From positions 129,523 to 177,666 of the forward strand of contig NZ_LWDV01000005.1 in assembly GCF_001693735.1 (NCBI RefSeq): a DNA stretch of 48,144 nt, given 5' to 3'. The notes beneath the pieces are model-generated. The model ran no database searches and had not been told where the DNA came from. It was given only the letters and a program-made list of their open reading frames with translations. This stretch comes from Orenia metallireducens. Its GTDB lineage: Bacteria > Bacillota > Halanaerobiia > Halobacteroidales > Halobacteroidaceae. Below are positions 17,176-25,343 of the stretch, one piece after another. Each line of letters begins with the position of its first letter. The first letter of the stretch is position 1. Position numbers and translations under genes: made by a program.

Positions 17176-17204
17176 GGGTTTGAATATATTCAAACCCTTT
17201 TTTT
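17174..17204 (+). terminator. Terminator of the BrxL-like gene
   Basis: AAGGGTTTGAATA (17174-17186) is followed directly by its exact complement TATTCAAACCCTT (17187-17199) and then T residues. The stem is strong and overlaps the stop codon, isolating this gene from the next. Confidence 0.92.
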
Positions 17205-17278
17205 GATATAATAATTATATTATTTATTGTTAATTTGCTAGTATAGATAAGTAATGTCAAAGTGAGGCGTAATAGAGA

Positions 17279-17386
17279 TAATGGGATATTCAGTAACTAG
17301 TGACAAGTGATGAGTAACCAGTAAAGAACTTAACTTTTCACCTGTTACTCGTCACTCGTTACTGTCTGAATATACCCATATACCAA
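17279..17386. repeat. Long palindrome, GTAAC/GTGAC family copy A
   Basis: The left arm reads ATGGGATATTCAGTAAC, then TAGTGACAAGTGATGAGTAAC. It is mirrored by a right arm GTTACTCGTCACTCGTTACTG, then TCTGAATATACCCAT. Arms of about 45 bases fold into a long hairpin between the BrxL-like gene and the HD gene. Copies of the same core lie at 19568-19645 and 40381-40460. Confidence 0.8.
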
Positions 17387-17408
17387 CTCAAAGCCAAAGG
17401 AGGTTGAA

Positions 17409-18674
17409 ATGATGAAAGAGAAGGTCTTTAAAGACCCAGTACATAATTTTGTATATGTTTATGATCAAGTTATTTTAGACTTAATTGATAGTAAAGAGAT
17501 GCAACGGTTAAGAAGGATTAAGCAACTGGGTATATCTTATGTAACCTATCATGGTGCTGAACATAGTCGATTTGCTCATTCTTTAGGAACTTATGAAGTG
17601 ATGAGAAAGATTATATCTAAGCTAGCCCGTAAAGGAGAGTTGGTCTTATCAGAAAAAGAGGAACTATTATGTAAGGTTACTGCCTTGTTACATGATATAG
17701 GTCATGGTCCTTTCTCTCATTCTTTAGAGAGTGTCTTTGGTGGCAATCATGAGCTTTGGAGTAAGAGAATTATAGCTGGTGATAGTGAAGTTAATAAGAT
17801 ATTAGCAGAGGTTAGCCCTGATTTTCCTAATGAGGTAGTACAGGTCTTAGATGGAAAGCACCCTAATAAGCTGATAGCAAGCTTAATATCAAGCCAGATT
17901 GATGCTGATCGGATGGATTATCTATTACGGGACTCTCAAGCAACTGGGGTTATATATGGAAACTTTGATTTAGATAGGATTATTAGGGTAATGAAGCCTA
18001 CTGAAGGACAAGTTCTATTTAGAGAAGCAGGAATGCACTCGATTGAAGCTTATATCTTAGCCCGCTATGCTATGTATTGGCAAGTCTATTTTCACCCAAC
18101 TAATCGTAGTGGAGAGATAATTTTGAAGAAGATATTTGAAAGGGTAGTTGATCTCTATGAAGCAGGATTTGATTTTTATTTACCAGAGAGTTTGAGAAAT
18201 ATTTTAAGAGGAGAGATAAATCTAGTTGATTATTTAAGATTAGATGATTCTTTAATCTTAACACTCTTTCAAGAATGGAGAGATTGTTCTGATCAAATCT
18301 TAGCTGATTTAAGCTCTAGAATCTTAGACCGCAGACTCCTAAAGAGAATCGAATGTGAAGATAAGGATGGATTATATGAAAGGTTAATACCATTATTTGA
18401 GAAGGTAGGAATCAACCCTAAATATTACTTAGTTATAGATCATCCATATCATATTCCTTATGATTATTATCAACCAGAGGATGAGCATAGCAAGAATCCA
18501 ATCTATCTGCAGAGTAAAAATGGAAGTATAAAAGAGCTCTCTCAGCTGTCAGATCCAGTGAAGGCTATAGCTGGTAAAAGAGAGGTTATGTATAATCTCT
18601 ACTATCCAAGGGAGCTTATCTTAGAAGGTCAAGGACAAGAATATGAAGAGATTCGGCAGATATTAGGGTATTAA
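17409..18674 (+). CDS. HD-domain phosphohydrolase (YwfO-like)
   Basis: This 421-residue protein belongs to the HD superfamily. Metal ligands are apparent in HSRFAHSLG (H52, H57), LLHDIGHGPFSH (H95-D96, H99) and a downstream aspartate in QIDADRMDYLLRD. It resembles B. subtilis YwfO and the dGTP triphosphohydrolase-related group, so a nucleotide phosphohydrolase activity is likely, with substrate unassigned. An AAAGGAGGTTG site supports ATG 17409 or 17412. It has its own transcription unit between a palindromic repeat and a small membrane protein gene. Confidence 0.9.
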   Translation: MMKEKVFKDPVHNFVYVYDQVILDLIDSKEMQRLRRIKQLGISYVTYHGAEHSRFAHSLGTYEVMRKIISKLARKGELVLSEKEELLCKVTALLHDIGHGPFSHSLESVFGGNHELWSKRIIAGDSEVNKILAEVSPDFPNEVVQVLDGKHPNKLIASLISSQIDADRMDYLLRDSQATGVIYGNFDLDRIIRVMKPTEGQVLFREAGMHSIEAYILARYAMYWQVYFHPTNRSGEIILKKIFERVVDLYEAGFDFYLPESLRNILRGEINLVDYLRLDDSLILTLFQEWRDCSDQILADLSSRILDRRLLKRIECEDKDGLYERLIPLFEKVGINPKYYLVIDHPYHIPYDYYQPEDEHSKNPIYLQSKNGSIKELSQLSDPVKAIAGKREVMYNLYYPRELILEGQGQEYEEIRQILGY

Positions 18675-18745
18675 TAAAATGACCTTTTAAATAATATTTG
18701 AATATAATATAGTTGACTATATTATTAGAAAGGAGTGAGGTTATT

Positions 18746-19072
18746 ATGTTAACTTCAGACCAAAAGATTTTAGCTACTATTGCTCATATAGGAATTTTAT
18801 TTGGAGCACCGATTTTGGCTCCATTAATTATCTATTTATTGAGTGAAGACTCTTTTATTAGGGTTCAAGCTAGAGAAGCTTTATTCTTTCAAGGGGCAAT
18901 GGTAGTGGCTACAGTGATTAGTGCAGTCTTAACTTTTGTGCTGATTGGTTTTGCTTTTTTAGCAGTAATTGGTCCTCTATCGATTATTGCAGCTATTGTT
19001 GCTACTGTGAAAGTATGGAATGACTATGACTTCTCTTATCCAATTACAGGTAAATGGGCTAGGAGATTGTAG
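18746..19072 (+). CDS. DUF4870 / Tic20-like small membrane protein
   Basis: The 108-residue product has three hydrophobic segments (about 10-33, 50-75, 78-95) and the family opening LTSDQKILATIAHIGIL. The internal motif is VQAREALFFQ, and the tail is aromatic (NDYDFSYPITGKWAR). The DUF4870 family has no settled function. I place the start at ATG 18746 because AAAGGAGTGAGG lies right before it. An earlier TTG in frame would include that ribosome site. Confidence 0.85.
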   Translation: MLTSDQKILATIAHIGILFGAPILAPLIIYLLSEDSFIRVQAREALFFQGAMVVATVISAVLTFVLIGFAFLAVIGPLSIIAAIVATVKVWNDYDFSYPITGKWARRL

Positions 19073-19157
19073 TGTTAGTAAATTTGACAACTCTACCTTA
19101 GAATGTTATCATAATTAGAGCATATATAAAATAAAAAGGTTTTTGGAGGGGATCTCT

Positions 19158-19490
19158 ATGTTGAACTTAGGCGAAGCATTTGCCAAAGCGGGAGTTGTTG
19201 ATGATAGTAGAGTAGAGAAAGTTAATAAAGAAGCTAGAAAAGCTAATACAAGTAATAATACTACTAAAGTGGTAGAAGATGATGGAGAAAGATTAAATGG
19301 TCAAGTAAAATGGTTTGATAGTGAAAAAGGATTTGGTTTTATTGAAAGAGAAGATGGAGACGATGTATTTGTTCACTTCTCTGCAATCAATGAGGATGGA
19401 TTTAGAAACCTTGAAGAAGGTGAAGATGTAGAATTCTCTATTGAGGAAACTGATAAAGGACTACAAGCTCAGAATGTAGTTAAGCTATAA
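19158..19490 (+). CDS. Cold-shock-domain protein with an N-terminal extension
   Basis: This 110-residue protein has a C-terminal cold-shock domain (about 46-110) carrying RNP1 KGFGFI and RNP2 VFVHFSAI, which bind single-stranded RNA or DNA. Ordinary Csp proteins are about 66 residues. Here about 45 extra residues precede the domain: [16 protein letters not shown], then a charged helix ending in an Asn/Thr-rich linker. The opening recalls the N-terminus of DUF2058 (YaiL-like) proteins. GGAGGG lies eight bases before ATG 19158; an upstream TTG is less likely. A strong terminator follows. Confidence 0.9.
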   Translation: MLNLGEAFAKAGVVDDSRVEKVNKEARKANTSNNTTKVVEDDGERLNGQVKWFDSEKGFGFIEREDGDDVFVHFSAINEDGFRNLEEGEDVEFSIEETDKGLQAQNVVKL

Positions 19491-19496
19491 ATCTTA

Positions 19497-19533
19497 AAAG
19501 AGTGCTTAGGGATTTCCTAGACACTCTTTTTTT
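19497..19533 (+). terminator. Terminator of the cold-shock-domain gene
   Basis: AAAGAGTG (19497-19504) pairs with CACTCTTT (19522-19529), with inner TAGG/CCTA pairing and a T-run after it. Confidence 0.88.
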
Positions 19534-19567
19534 ATTTATAGGGTCATAAGTAGAATAGATATCTAGG

Positions 19568-19645
19568 AAGTGATGGGTGAGAAGTAACTAGTGATGAAAA
19601 AAGATTTCTATTTCTTACTCATCACTAAATTATCGTAACATCTCT
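19568..19645. repeat. Palindrome, GTAAC/GTGAC family copy B
   Basis: AAGTGATGGGTGAGAAGTAAC on the left is mirrored by TTCTTACTCATCACT on the right around a short AT-rich loop. It is a shorter, more diverged copy of the element at 17279-17386 and again sits between two genes. Confidence 0.65.
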
Positions 19646-19693
19646 GAATTGAAATCCTATATATAGTAGAAGATATATATAGGAGGTGGAAAG

Positions 19694-20239
19694 ATGGCTA
19701 ATTCAATTACTGTTCTAAAAGGTAAAGATAGAGTTAAGAAAATAGAGCTAGAAGAGTCTACTGGAATAGTTAAAGATGTCTTTTTAGATATCAAAGCACA
19801 GAAAGGTAGTATTCCCAATCTCTTTAAGACTTTAGCTCATAAACCTCAAATCTTAAGGTCAACTTGGAATCGGATGAAGTCTATTATGAAGGATGAAGAA
19901 TTACCAGTAAAGGTAAAGAAGCTAGTAGCTTTACGAGTATCCATCTTAAATAATGCTGAGTATTGTATCAATGCTCATTATAATGGCTTGATCCAGTTAG
20001 GTTATCCACCAGAAGTATTGGAGAAAGTTAGAGAAGGAGATTATCAGTTATTGACTGAGGTGGAAGCTAGAATCTTAGAATTTGTAGATAAAGCTACTAA
20101 TAATTTTTGGGAATTAGGTGATGATGATTTTGATGAACTAGCTCTACAAGAAGAGGAGCTATTAGAGTTAATAGCAGTAATTGATTTATTTTCAGGGTTA
20201 AATCGTACCACAGCAATATTGGATATAGAAAAAGATTAA
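19694..20239 (+). CDS. AhpD/carboxymuconolactone-decarboxylase-like protein
   Basis: This 181-residue all-helical protein belongs to the CMD/AhpD superfamily. The conserved segment VKKLVALRVSILNNAEYCINAH holds C91 and H95. True AhpD has a CxxC pair before that histidine; here the second cysteine is missing, so disulfide reductase activity is doubtful. Relatives are annotated as peroxidase-related proteins. An AGGAGG site precedes the ATG. It converges on a ferritin-like gene with a shared terminator, and both may serve oxidative-stress defence, which is inference. Confidence 0.82.
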   Translation: MANSITVLKGKDRVKKIELEESTGIVKDVFLDIKAQKGSIPNLFKTLAHKPQILRSTWNRMKSIMKDEELPVKVKKLVALRVSILNNAEYCINAHYNGLIQLGYPPEVLEKVREGDYQLLTEVEARILEFVDKATNNFWELGDDDFDELALQEEELLELIAVIDLFSGLNRTTAILDIEKD

Positions 20240-20260
20240 CCTCCATGGAGGTTAATCTTT
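20231..20260. terminator. Perfect 30-base palindromic bidirectional terminator
   Basis: The 15-base arm AAAGATTAACCTCCA and its exact reverse complement abut, giving a perfect palindrome with terminal A and T runs. It sits between convergent genes and should terminate both. It overlaps the AhpD-like stop codon. Confidence 0.9.
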
Positions 20261-20264
20261 TTAT

Positions 20265-20753
20265 TTATGATATAGCACTCTTTAATACTTCTAATTTGAT
20301 TAAGTGGCGTTTCTCTTCAATTATTAATTTTTCTAAAGCATCAAGGGTCTGTTCATCGATCTCCATCTCTAATAATTCACTATAAAGTAATAGAGAGTTC
20401 TTTTCAGCCTTAATACCTACCTCAATCGCTTCAAGTAGATTGTGAGCGATATCATCAGTAACCTCTTCATCATCAGGAAATATCTTAGTATCGACCAAAG
20501 CACGTAAATATTGATTGACCTCTGGGTCATATAGATAGTCTCTGGTGATACTTTTATCCTCTTCATCAAAGATTTCTAGTAACCTTTTAAAGTATTGATA
20601 ATGCTCTTGTTCGTCCTCTTGTAATTCTTTGAAAACCGCCTTAACTTCTGGTTCAGAGTTGACTTCTACACATCTTTTATAGAAGTTCTCTCCTTGTTTT
20701 TCAACATTCATAGCAATCTTTAATATCTCTAAAGCATTAAATTGAGTTGACAT
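20265..20753 (-). CDS. Ferritin-like / rubrerythrin-type diiron protein
   Basis: This 162-residue four-helix protein has diiron-type ligands in two ExxH motifs (E48-H51 in EDEQEHYQ; E147-H150 in EEKRH). Further acidic residues on the partner helices are EKQGENFY near 18-25 and EVGIKAEKNS near 111-120. It lacks the C-terminal rubredoxin domain of classical rubrerythrin, so it is an erythrin-like peroxide scavenger or iron-handling protein. AGGAGGTG precedes the ATG. Its opposite neighbour is an AhpD-like gene. Confidence 0.85.
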   Translation of the reverse strand: MSTQFNALEILKIAMNVEKQGENFYKRCVEVNSEPEVKAVFKELQEDEQEHYQYFKRLLEIFDEEDKSITRDYLYDPEVNQYLRALVDTKIFPDDEEVTDDIAHNLLEAIEVGIKAEKNSLLLYSELLEMEIDEQTLDALEKLIIEEKRHLIKLEVLKSAIS

Positions 20754-21395
20754 AAATTACACCTCCTCTCTATATAATACTAAGTTTTGATAGGTTTATC
20801 AATCATAGCTATTAAAGTAACACAATTCAAATAATTCTACTTACTTTAATTTAAGGCACTCTTAAATTGTAGAGTATTTAGAGGAAAAAGAACTCCCACA
20901 TTCAATTTCACTTATAATTAAGACCATAAACATAAAGATTAGTAATGAAAATTTTATGAATTTTAAATTGTTTTTTTATCTAAATCTCTTAATTCTATCG
21001 TTAATGATATAACTAAACTTTTAAATCATATTTTTTATTTTGGATAAAAATATCTTTAATTAGTAAAAATAAAGGTTATAAGTGTGAGATCAATTTTGAA
21101 ATAGTTGTTTAGATTAAAGGTAAGCTGAATTAATTTTATATTATCAAGAATTATCTATATATAAACCGATAAAGATTTCATATTTTTCGCCACAGATGAA
21201 CATGGATTTTCACCGATTAAAACTAAACAATGATTATATTTTTAACTAGTTTTTCATCTATGTGCATCTGTGTTAATCTGTGGCTAATTATTTAATTTCT
21301 TTTTCGTGTTCTATATATCATAATAATATTTTTAATAATTATTAGCTAAATAGTTAAAGTTATTAATAAACATTATTATCAGAATAGATGATTAG
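20754..21395. other. Gene-free AT-rich region containing a CACAGAT palindrome
   Basis: Apart from the palindrome at 21189-21284, I see no gene or clear promoter in these 642 bases. The low G+C and the neighbouring gerAB remnants suggest decayed sequence. Confidence 0.5.
21189..21284. repeat. CACAGAT-type imperfect palindrome
   Basis: GCCACAGATGAACATGGATT on the left is mirrored by CATCTGTGTTAATCTGTGGC on the right. The arms are about 34 bases. Palindromes built from CACAGAT/ATCTGTG words occur as dispersed repeats in many bacterial genomes. A worn copy lies near 13136-13175. Confidence 0.75.
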
Positions 21396-21744
21396 ATGAA
21401 GCAGAAAATAAGTTGGTTTTCAAGTCTTTTGGATCTCGATAGGCTTAATATTGCCAACTGTCGTTGTGGGGATACCAAACTTTGTTCTTATTTAAGCTGG
21501 ACAGATGGGTTGGATATTTATCATAAGATGGCTACCTTGCTTGGTTTGGAATTGGAGATTATAAGAAAGTAATGATACCCTTCTTTATTTTAATTTTAGG
21601 GCTAATCCTTTATGGCACCCAGATGCCTGTACCTAAATTACAGATTAAGTATGCATTATAGGTTTTTTAACAGTAATAAGTTTGCCAACAGTCTTCTTAC
21701 TTAGCATAGCTTATTTAATGAGTTTCAAAAGGGCTAAAGGGTGA
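21396..21744 (+). pseudogene. Decayed gerAB copy 1 (large internal deletion, frameshifts)
   Basis: Stitching frames gives GerAB-like pieces. The start reads MKQKIS; a shifted frame continues VFWISIGLILPTVVVGIPN, and then a stop interrupts. The sequence jumps directly to a C-terminal piece DYKKVMIPFFILILGL that matches the last quarter of the intact gene (YKNLILPFMIFTVSLG), ending in SFKRAKG and a stop. At about 350 bases against 1,080 for an intact gene, most of the middle is gone. It is the first of three tandem gerAB units. Confidence 0.82.
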
Positions 21745-21791
21745 GCATTGAACTCTGTTAAGTTAATAACACCTTATAGTTAGGTGATAAA

Positions 21792-22472
21792 ATGAGTGAA
21801 AAGATAAGTAGATTTGAAGTTTTTTTGGATAGGAATAGCAGTTATCCTACCTACTATCGTTATTACTGTTCCAGATATTGTAATTGAAGCATGTGGTGGT
21901 CTTGCTTGGGTATCTATGATAGTAAAGAGATATTTGGAAAAATAATTAGGTAAGGTGATTTTGTTGCCATATATTTGCATTTTAATTATCACCAATTCCT
22001 TTCTACTGGTCTTTAGTACTGGTTATATTTAATTTGTTATGGAGAAAGCAGGTGTAGTCAGCCTGTGGATTGCTATTAGTATTTTAGTAGCATATTTATC
22101 TTATTAGTTGGTATAGTTATTATTTTACTAACAACTCCCTTAGTTATAACTATAAACTTAGATAATTTGAAGCTTTTAATCTTTGACTTTAAAAAGGTTA
22201 TTGCTAGTAGTTAGCATCTTAGTTATCTTATTAGTTGCTACTTTTGGCAAGGAATTAGCTGTCAAGCTGATTGCCGACTTGTTTGAATTAAAAGACTATA
22301 AGAAGATAGTAATACCTTTTTAATTCTTTCTTTAGCAGCATATAGTACCGATATTCGTCTGTGTAGTTTAGATATTAAATATTTTGTTATTGGTGCATTA
22401 TTAACTGTTAGTCTACCTACTAGTTTATTATTAACACTGGCATATGCTTTAGCCAGTAGGAGGAATGGGTAG
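21792..22472 (+). pseudogene. Decayed gerAB copy 2 (frameshifts, stops, partial deletion)
   Basis: ATG 21792 opens MSEKISRFEVF, then the frame shifts to GIAVILPTIVITVPD. This aligns with SLNVILTTIVLLVPS of the intact downstream gene. Later pieces VILLPYICILIITNSF, DNLKLLIFDFKKVIAS and LIADLFELKDYKKIVIPF match the mid and C-terminal parts. Several stops and frameshifts and a deletion of roughly 400 bases separate them. The leader TTAGGTGATA(A/T)AATG is shared with the intact gene, showing tandem duplication. Confidence 0.87.
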
Positions 22473-22510
22473 ATGGATACACAATACTAAAATTTATATT
22501 AGGTGATATA

Positions 22511-23584
22511 ATGTCAACGAAAAAGATAAGTAATAAGCAAGCCTTTCTATTGTCATTAAATGTAATCTTAACAACTATTGTATTACTTGTACCAAGTGAA
22601 ATGATTATGTATGCTGGGAGAGGGGCTTGGATTTCAATTATTTTTGCCAGTCTTTTCATTCTAGTTATACATTATGCAGTATTCAAATTAAGCTGTCAAT
22701 TCTCTAATCAAAGCCTTGTCCAAGATTGTATAGATATTTTTGGTAAAGTATTGGGAAGGCTGATTTTAATTCCTTTTATCATGTTAAATATACAATTAAC
22801 TATCTTAATAATATACGAGAGTGTTGGATTTGTAGAATTTGTAATGCCTACTAAAGGAGAAATAGGGATCTGGATTGCTAATGCTTTGATTGCAGGTTAT
22901 TTGTCTTATAAAGGGATAGAAACAATTATGAGGGTAAATGGTTTTGCAATATTTACTATGTTGTCTTCATTTTTTATCATTATCTCAACAAACTATGGTG
23001 TAATCGACTTTGCTAGGTTACAACCTATAGGAGTAGACTTTAAACAGATAGTTAAAGGTAGTTTATTACCATTACATTGGTTTTTAATAATTCCTAATCT
23101 ATTTCTAGTATACAAACCTTTTTTTAAAGATAAGACTAAGACCCTTAAAGTTAGCTTATTGGGTAATTTAACCAGCATGATTATTATCTCAGTCTTATTA
23201 GTTATTACTGTTGCAATATTTGGAAGTCAGCTAGGCGGTAACTTGGAATATTCTTTTTATGCATTGAGTACATTATCTATTAGTGGATTGGACGTAACTG
23301 TTTTTCTAGCTTGGATTATGGCAACAATGATTAAGGTAGGATTTTATTACTTTACATCTTTATATTTAATCAAGGAATGGTTTAAGTTAAGTAGTTATAA
23401 GAATTTAATTTTACCATTTATGATATTTACAGTCTCTTTAGGTTATTTCCAAACTGATATTTATTATTTAAAGACTTTATTTATATATATTATTACGGTA
23501 ATTATATTTGTTGTAGAGATTCCCTTTGTTCTGTTATTAATTGGTGCTTATACCTTTAAAATTAGAAAGAAATCTAATTCATAG
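22511..23584 (+). CDS. Spore germination receptor subunit B (GerAB/GerKB family)
   Basis: The product is an integral membrane protein of 357 residues with about ten helices, of the APC-like GerAB family. Subunit B carries the germinant-binding pocket in characterised receptors. Visible blocks are the N-terminal KISNKQAFLLSLNVIL, the central LQPIGVDFKQIVKGSLLPLHWFLIIPNLFLVYKPF and the C-terminal hydrophobic bundle. It is the only intact member of a three-copy tandem. It begins the operon gerAB-gerAA-gerAC-small protein, 121 bases ahead of gerAA. The ribosome site TAGGTGAT is modest. Expression is expected in the forespore under sigma-G, but I cannot place the promoter. Confidence 0.9.
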   Translation: MSTKKISNKQAFLLSLNVILTTIVLLVPSEMIMYAGRGAWISIIFASLFILVIHYAVFKLSCQFSNQSLVQDCIDIFGKVLGRLILIPFIMLNIQLTILIIYESVGFVEFVMPTKGEIGIWIANALIAGYLSYKGIETIMRVNGFAIFTMLSSFFIIISTNYGVIDFARLQPIGVDFKQIVKGSLLPLHWFLIIPNLFLVYKPFFKDKTKTLKVSLLGNLTSMIIISVLLVITVAIFGSQLGGNLEYSFYALSTLSISGLDVTVFLAWIMATMIKVGFYYFTSLYLIKEWFKLSSYKNLILPFMIFTVSLGYFQTDIYYLKTLFIYIITVIIFVVEIPFVLLLIGAYTFKIRKKSNS

Positions 23585-23705
23585 ATATTTAAATAGAATT
23601 TATGATAAATTAATAAATAATCTGAAGTTGTATACAATAGGTTCTATAAGTTAAATTTACATCTATTTTGATACTCCTATATACATAAAAAGGATGGGAT
23701 AATCA

Positions 23706-25343
23706 ATGAGTAAGAAGATGAAAAAACCTTTAACAATAGAAGAGAAGAAGAGAAGGGATGAAGAAGAAGCTTTAGAAAGGTTAGAAGAAAAATATATTAA
23801 TGATATAGATATTAATAATTTAAAAGTATATAGTAGCCTTGAAAAGAACCTAGTTTATCTTGAGGCTTTATTTAATAAAGCAAGTGATTTTAATACTAGA
23901 AATTTTAAGTTAGGTGATGAAAAAGAAGTTAAGGCTACTTTGGTATATGTTCAAGGTATAGTAAATAAAGGTTTTATTAATGATACTATTTTAAGAGAGT
24001 TAATGATTATTAGTAGAGACCAAGATATAAAATCATTAGAAAGGTATTCAAATCTGATTGATTTAATAGAAGATAAACTATTGACTATGGGGACTATAAA
24101 AAGAAGAGATAGATTTTCTACAATAATTGATGATATGTTATGTGGACATGTGGTATTGTTCATAGATGGCTATGATGAGGTAATTTCTATACCGATTCCA
24201 ACCCGTGAGGTTAGAAATGTAGCTGAGCCTGAGACTGAAAGTGTTGTAAGGGGACCTAGAGAAGGGTTTGTAGAGAGCATAGACATTAATTTATCTTTAG
24301 TAAGAGGAAGAATTAAGACAACTGATTTGAAGTTTGAGAGCTTTAGATTAGGTAGGGTTAGCAAGACTGATATCACCATTGCTTATATTGAGGGTATCGC
24401 CCCTCAGGATTTAATAGATGAAGTGATGAATAGAGTTAAAAGGATAGATGTAGATATGGTTAATGAAAGTAGTATTATAGAGCAGCTAGTTGAAGATGAT
24501 CCCTTCTCTCCCTTCCCCCAAATCTCTAATACAGAACGCCCTGATGGGGTTGCCTCATCTTTAAATGAAGGTAGGGTGTGTATATTTGTTGATGGTACTC
24601 CTTTTGTACTTGTTATGCCCAGTGTCTTTGTCCATTTCCTACAGGCAACTGAGGATTATTATCAGAGATTCTTTTTCTCCTCATTTGTAAGAATATTGAG
24701 GTTTACAGCTTTTTTAGTTGCTTTACTAGGTCCATCTGTCTATATTGCTATCACTACTTTTCATCAAGAGATGATTCCCACCAAATTACTTTTAAGTATT
24801 GTTGCTTCAAGAGCTGGGGTTCCCTTCCCTGCCTTAGTAGAAGCACTAATTATGGAAATTGCCTTTGAATTCTTGCGTGAAGCAGGTATAAGATTACCTA
24901 AGACCGTTGGACAGGCAGTCAGTATCGTAGGAGCCTTGGTTGTTGGGGAAGCAGCAGTTCAGGCAGGGTTGGTCTCTCAAGCTATGGTTATTGTGGTGGC
25001 ATTGACAGGTATTGCTTCATTTATGATTCCAGCCTATAATTTTGCCTTGGGTGTAAGGTTAATTCGTTTTGGAGTAATGTTCCTGGCAGCTAGCTGGGGA
25101 ATGTTTGGGATTACTTTTGCAATTTTAGCACTGTTAATCCACTTATGTAGTCTAAGAACCTTTGGTATACCCTATTTATCACCGATTACTCCAGTAGATT
25201 GGGAAGGTTTAAAAGATTCCTTTGTCAAGGTTCCAGAGTGGTTTAAAAATAGCAGACCACCTTACTTGGTGAAAGATGATAATCAAAGAATTCGCTCTAA
25301 TATTAAGCCTTCACCAGCCAAAGGGGATGATGAAGATGAGTAG
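23706..25343 (+). CDS. Spore germination receptor subunit A (GerAA/GerKA family)
   Basis: This 545-residue protein of the GerA family has a cytoplasmic N-terminal region that is highly charged (residues 1-40 are Lys/Glu-rich). The conserved core includes FNTRNFKLG-type and DGYDEVISIPIPTREVRNVAEPE-like stretches, here DEVISIPIPTREVRN. Family motifs seen are ESVVRGPREGFVE, EQLVEDDPFSPFPQ and ERPDGVASSLNEGRV. A membrane domain of about five helices follows (around 320-515), including PFPALVEALIMEIAFE. The A subunit oligomerises into an ion-conducting channel in germinosomes. Its end overlaps the gerAC start. Confidence 0.96.
   Translation: MSKKMKKPLTIEEKKRRDEEEALERLEEKYINDIDINNLKVYSSLEKNLVYLEALFNKASDFNTRNFKLGDEKEVKATLVYVQGIVNKGFINDTILRELMIISRDQDIKSLERYSNLIDLIEDKLLTMGTIKRRDRFSTIIDDMLCGHVVLFIDGYDEVISIPIPTREVRNVAEPETESVVRGPREGFVESIDINLSLVRGRIKTTDLKFESFRLGRVSKTDITIAYIEGIAPQDLIDEVMNRVKRIDVDMVNESSIIEQLVEDDPFSPFPQISNTERPDGVASSLNEGRVCIFVDGTPFVLVMPSVFVHFLQATEDYYQRFFFSSFVRILRFTAFLVALLGPSVYIAITTFHQEMIPTKLLLSIVASRAGVPFPALVEALIMEIAFEFLREAGIRLPKTVGQAVSIVGALVVGEAAVQAGLVSQAMVIVVALTGIASFMIPAYNFALGVRLIRFGVMFLAASWGMFGITFAILALLIHLCSLRTFGIPYLSPITPVDWEGLKDSFVKVPEWFKNSRPPYLVKDDNQRIRSNIKPSPAKGDDEDE

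Noticed and set aside
15229-18674. A BREX or other multi-gene defence island
   Set aside because: Only the BrxL-like gene is defence-related. Its neighbours are an exporter and a YwfO-type HD protein, each in its own transcription unit.
20265-20753. Ferritin-like protein as an aldehyde-deformylating oxygenase partner of the AAR-like enzyme
   Set aside because: It is shorter, lies 22 kb away, has rubrerythrin-type ExxH motifs, and an oxygen-dependent enzyme would not suit this anaerobe.
21780-22659. Minus-strand frames opposite the gerAB remnants
   Set aside because: They are shadows of the decayed and intact gerAB genes, with no ribosome sites or recognisable products.
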